Translations under genes and position numbers: made by a program
Shown: positions 5,486 to 5,795 of the stretch, in pieces
Numbering within the stretch: position 1 is the stretch's first letter
Layout of the letters: every line of letters begins with the position of its first letter
Notes under the pieces: model-generated
Databases searched by the model: none
What the model saw: only the letters and a program-made list of their open reading frames with translations
Told to the model about the DNA's origin: nothing
Assembly (NCBI GenBank): GCA_030628785.1
Contig: DAOVQI010000232.1
Coordinates: 1 to 5,795 of the forward strand
Reading direction: 5' to 3'
From: Bacteroidota bacterium
Lineage (GTDB): Bacteria > Bacteroidota > Bacteroidia > Bacteroidales > VadinHA17
DNA: 5,795 bases

Positions 5486-5795
5486 CGAATAATTCCAGTT
5501 GCTAGTTTCTTGTTACTAGTGGAGCGTTTCTTAATTAATATGGTAATAAATATTAAACAGAAATTTAATTAATCTAATTAACCTAATTGACCTAATTTCT
5601 AAATAAATTCCAAAAATCAAGTCCCAATTAGGTTATTGGGAATTTTGGTATTATTTAGGTCAATTAGAAATTAGAGCAATTAGAAATTTTTTTTAATTGA
5701 TATGTTATTTCAAGGAGGAACTACTAGTAACTTAGATTAAGAACTTAGCTTCGCAAATTGATTAAAAAAGGGAATTAAGAACAGAACTTTGTAAA
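5486..5795. other. Non-coding tail after the sensor-phosphatase gene
   Basis: No gene is supported in these 310 bases. CTAGT at 5502-5506 can pair with ACTAG at 5515-5519, but no T-run follows, so a terminator is not convincing. The 9-bp repeat palindrome occupies 5567-5688. TTACTAGT at 5513-5520 recurs inverted as ACTAGTAA at 5723-5730. The last 60 bases show no start of a following gene. Confidence 0.6.
5567..5688. repeat. Long imperfect palindrome built of AATTNNCCT-type repeats
   Basis: On the left, 9-bp units AATTAATCT, AATTAACCT and AATTGACCT run from 5567 to 5593. On the right, the inverse appears as AGGTCAATT (5657-5665), AGAAATT, AGAGCAATT and AGAAATT, ending at 5688, including a 12-bp direct repeat (5661-5672 and 5677-5688). 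Between them CTAAATAA (5599-5606) pairs with TTATTTAG (5651-5658), CCAAAA (5610-5615) with TTTTGG (5643-5648), and TCCCAAT (5622-5628) with ATTGGGA (5635-5641). Eight T residues at 5687-5694 follow, but 28 bases beyond the main stem, so a termination role is only possible. Confidence 0.7.

Noticed and set aside
5711..5720. Perfect Shine-Dalgarno-like AAGGAGG at 5712-5718
   Set aside because: No ATG, GTG or TTG opening a sustained frame follows at a suitable distance, and the genes here do not use such sites.
5758..5791. Promoter-like TTG and GAACTTTG near the right edge
   Set aside because: The -7 match lacks its leading T, the spacing of 23 bp is too long, and no gene start is visible in the window.

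Overview
This AT-rich window most likely comes from the chromosome of a member of the phylum Bacteroidota. The clearest evidence is the second gene, which has an architecture characteristic of that phylum: a periplasmic two-component-regulator beta-propeller, a triple-tyrosine (Y_Y_Y) domain, one membrane helix, a coiled coil and a SpoIIE-type PP2C phosphatase. Supporting signs are the lack of clear Shine-Dalgarno sequences before both genes and spacers containing matches to the Bacteroidota promoter element TAnnTTTG. The sequence does not let me name a lower taxon.

Layout. Positions 1-594 contain no complete gene. There may be a gene fragment at the left edge (1-140), followed by nested repeats: a heptamer array at 181-225, a 14-bp perfect inverted repeat at 275-288/333-346, and a reverse-complement heptamer array at 496-530. 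A six-helix membrane protein of unknown function lies at 595-1479. The spacer 1480-1996 is a mosaic of a heptamer array touching the stop codon, a 16/17 inverted-repeat pair, two AT-rich dyads, a GC-rich hairpin and promoter-like elements. The sensor-phosphatase gene occupies 1997-5485. The tail, 5486-5795, carries a 9-bp-period repeat folded into a long imperfect palindrome and shows no start of a following gene.

How the parts work together. Both genes are on the plus strand, but a 517-bp repeat-filled spacer separates them, so I do not infer an operon. The large protein should sense something in the periplasm through its propellers and pass the signal through the Y_Y_Y domain, membrane helix and coiled coil to a cytoplasmic serine/threonine phosphatase with intact metal-binding motifs. 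In known relatives such phosphatases act on STAS-type anti-anti-sigma proteins, but no such partner, anti-sigma kinase or sigma factor is visible here. The membrane protein cannot be tied to this pathway from sequence.

The least explained signal is in the spacers. At least five short arrays share a 7-bp period (four fit NNGTTAY in one or the other orientation, the fifth is CTTTT-based), and several unrelated palindromic elements are packed between them. I see no CRISPR array, tRNA, rRNA, transposase or phage gene. The two full-length genes look like known protein types, so any novelty is in the intergenic repeats, the possible invertible segment, and the disordered insert within the sensor.
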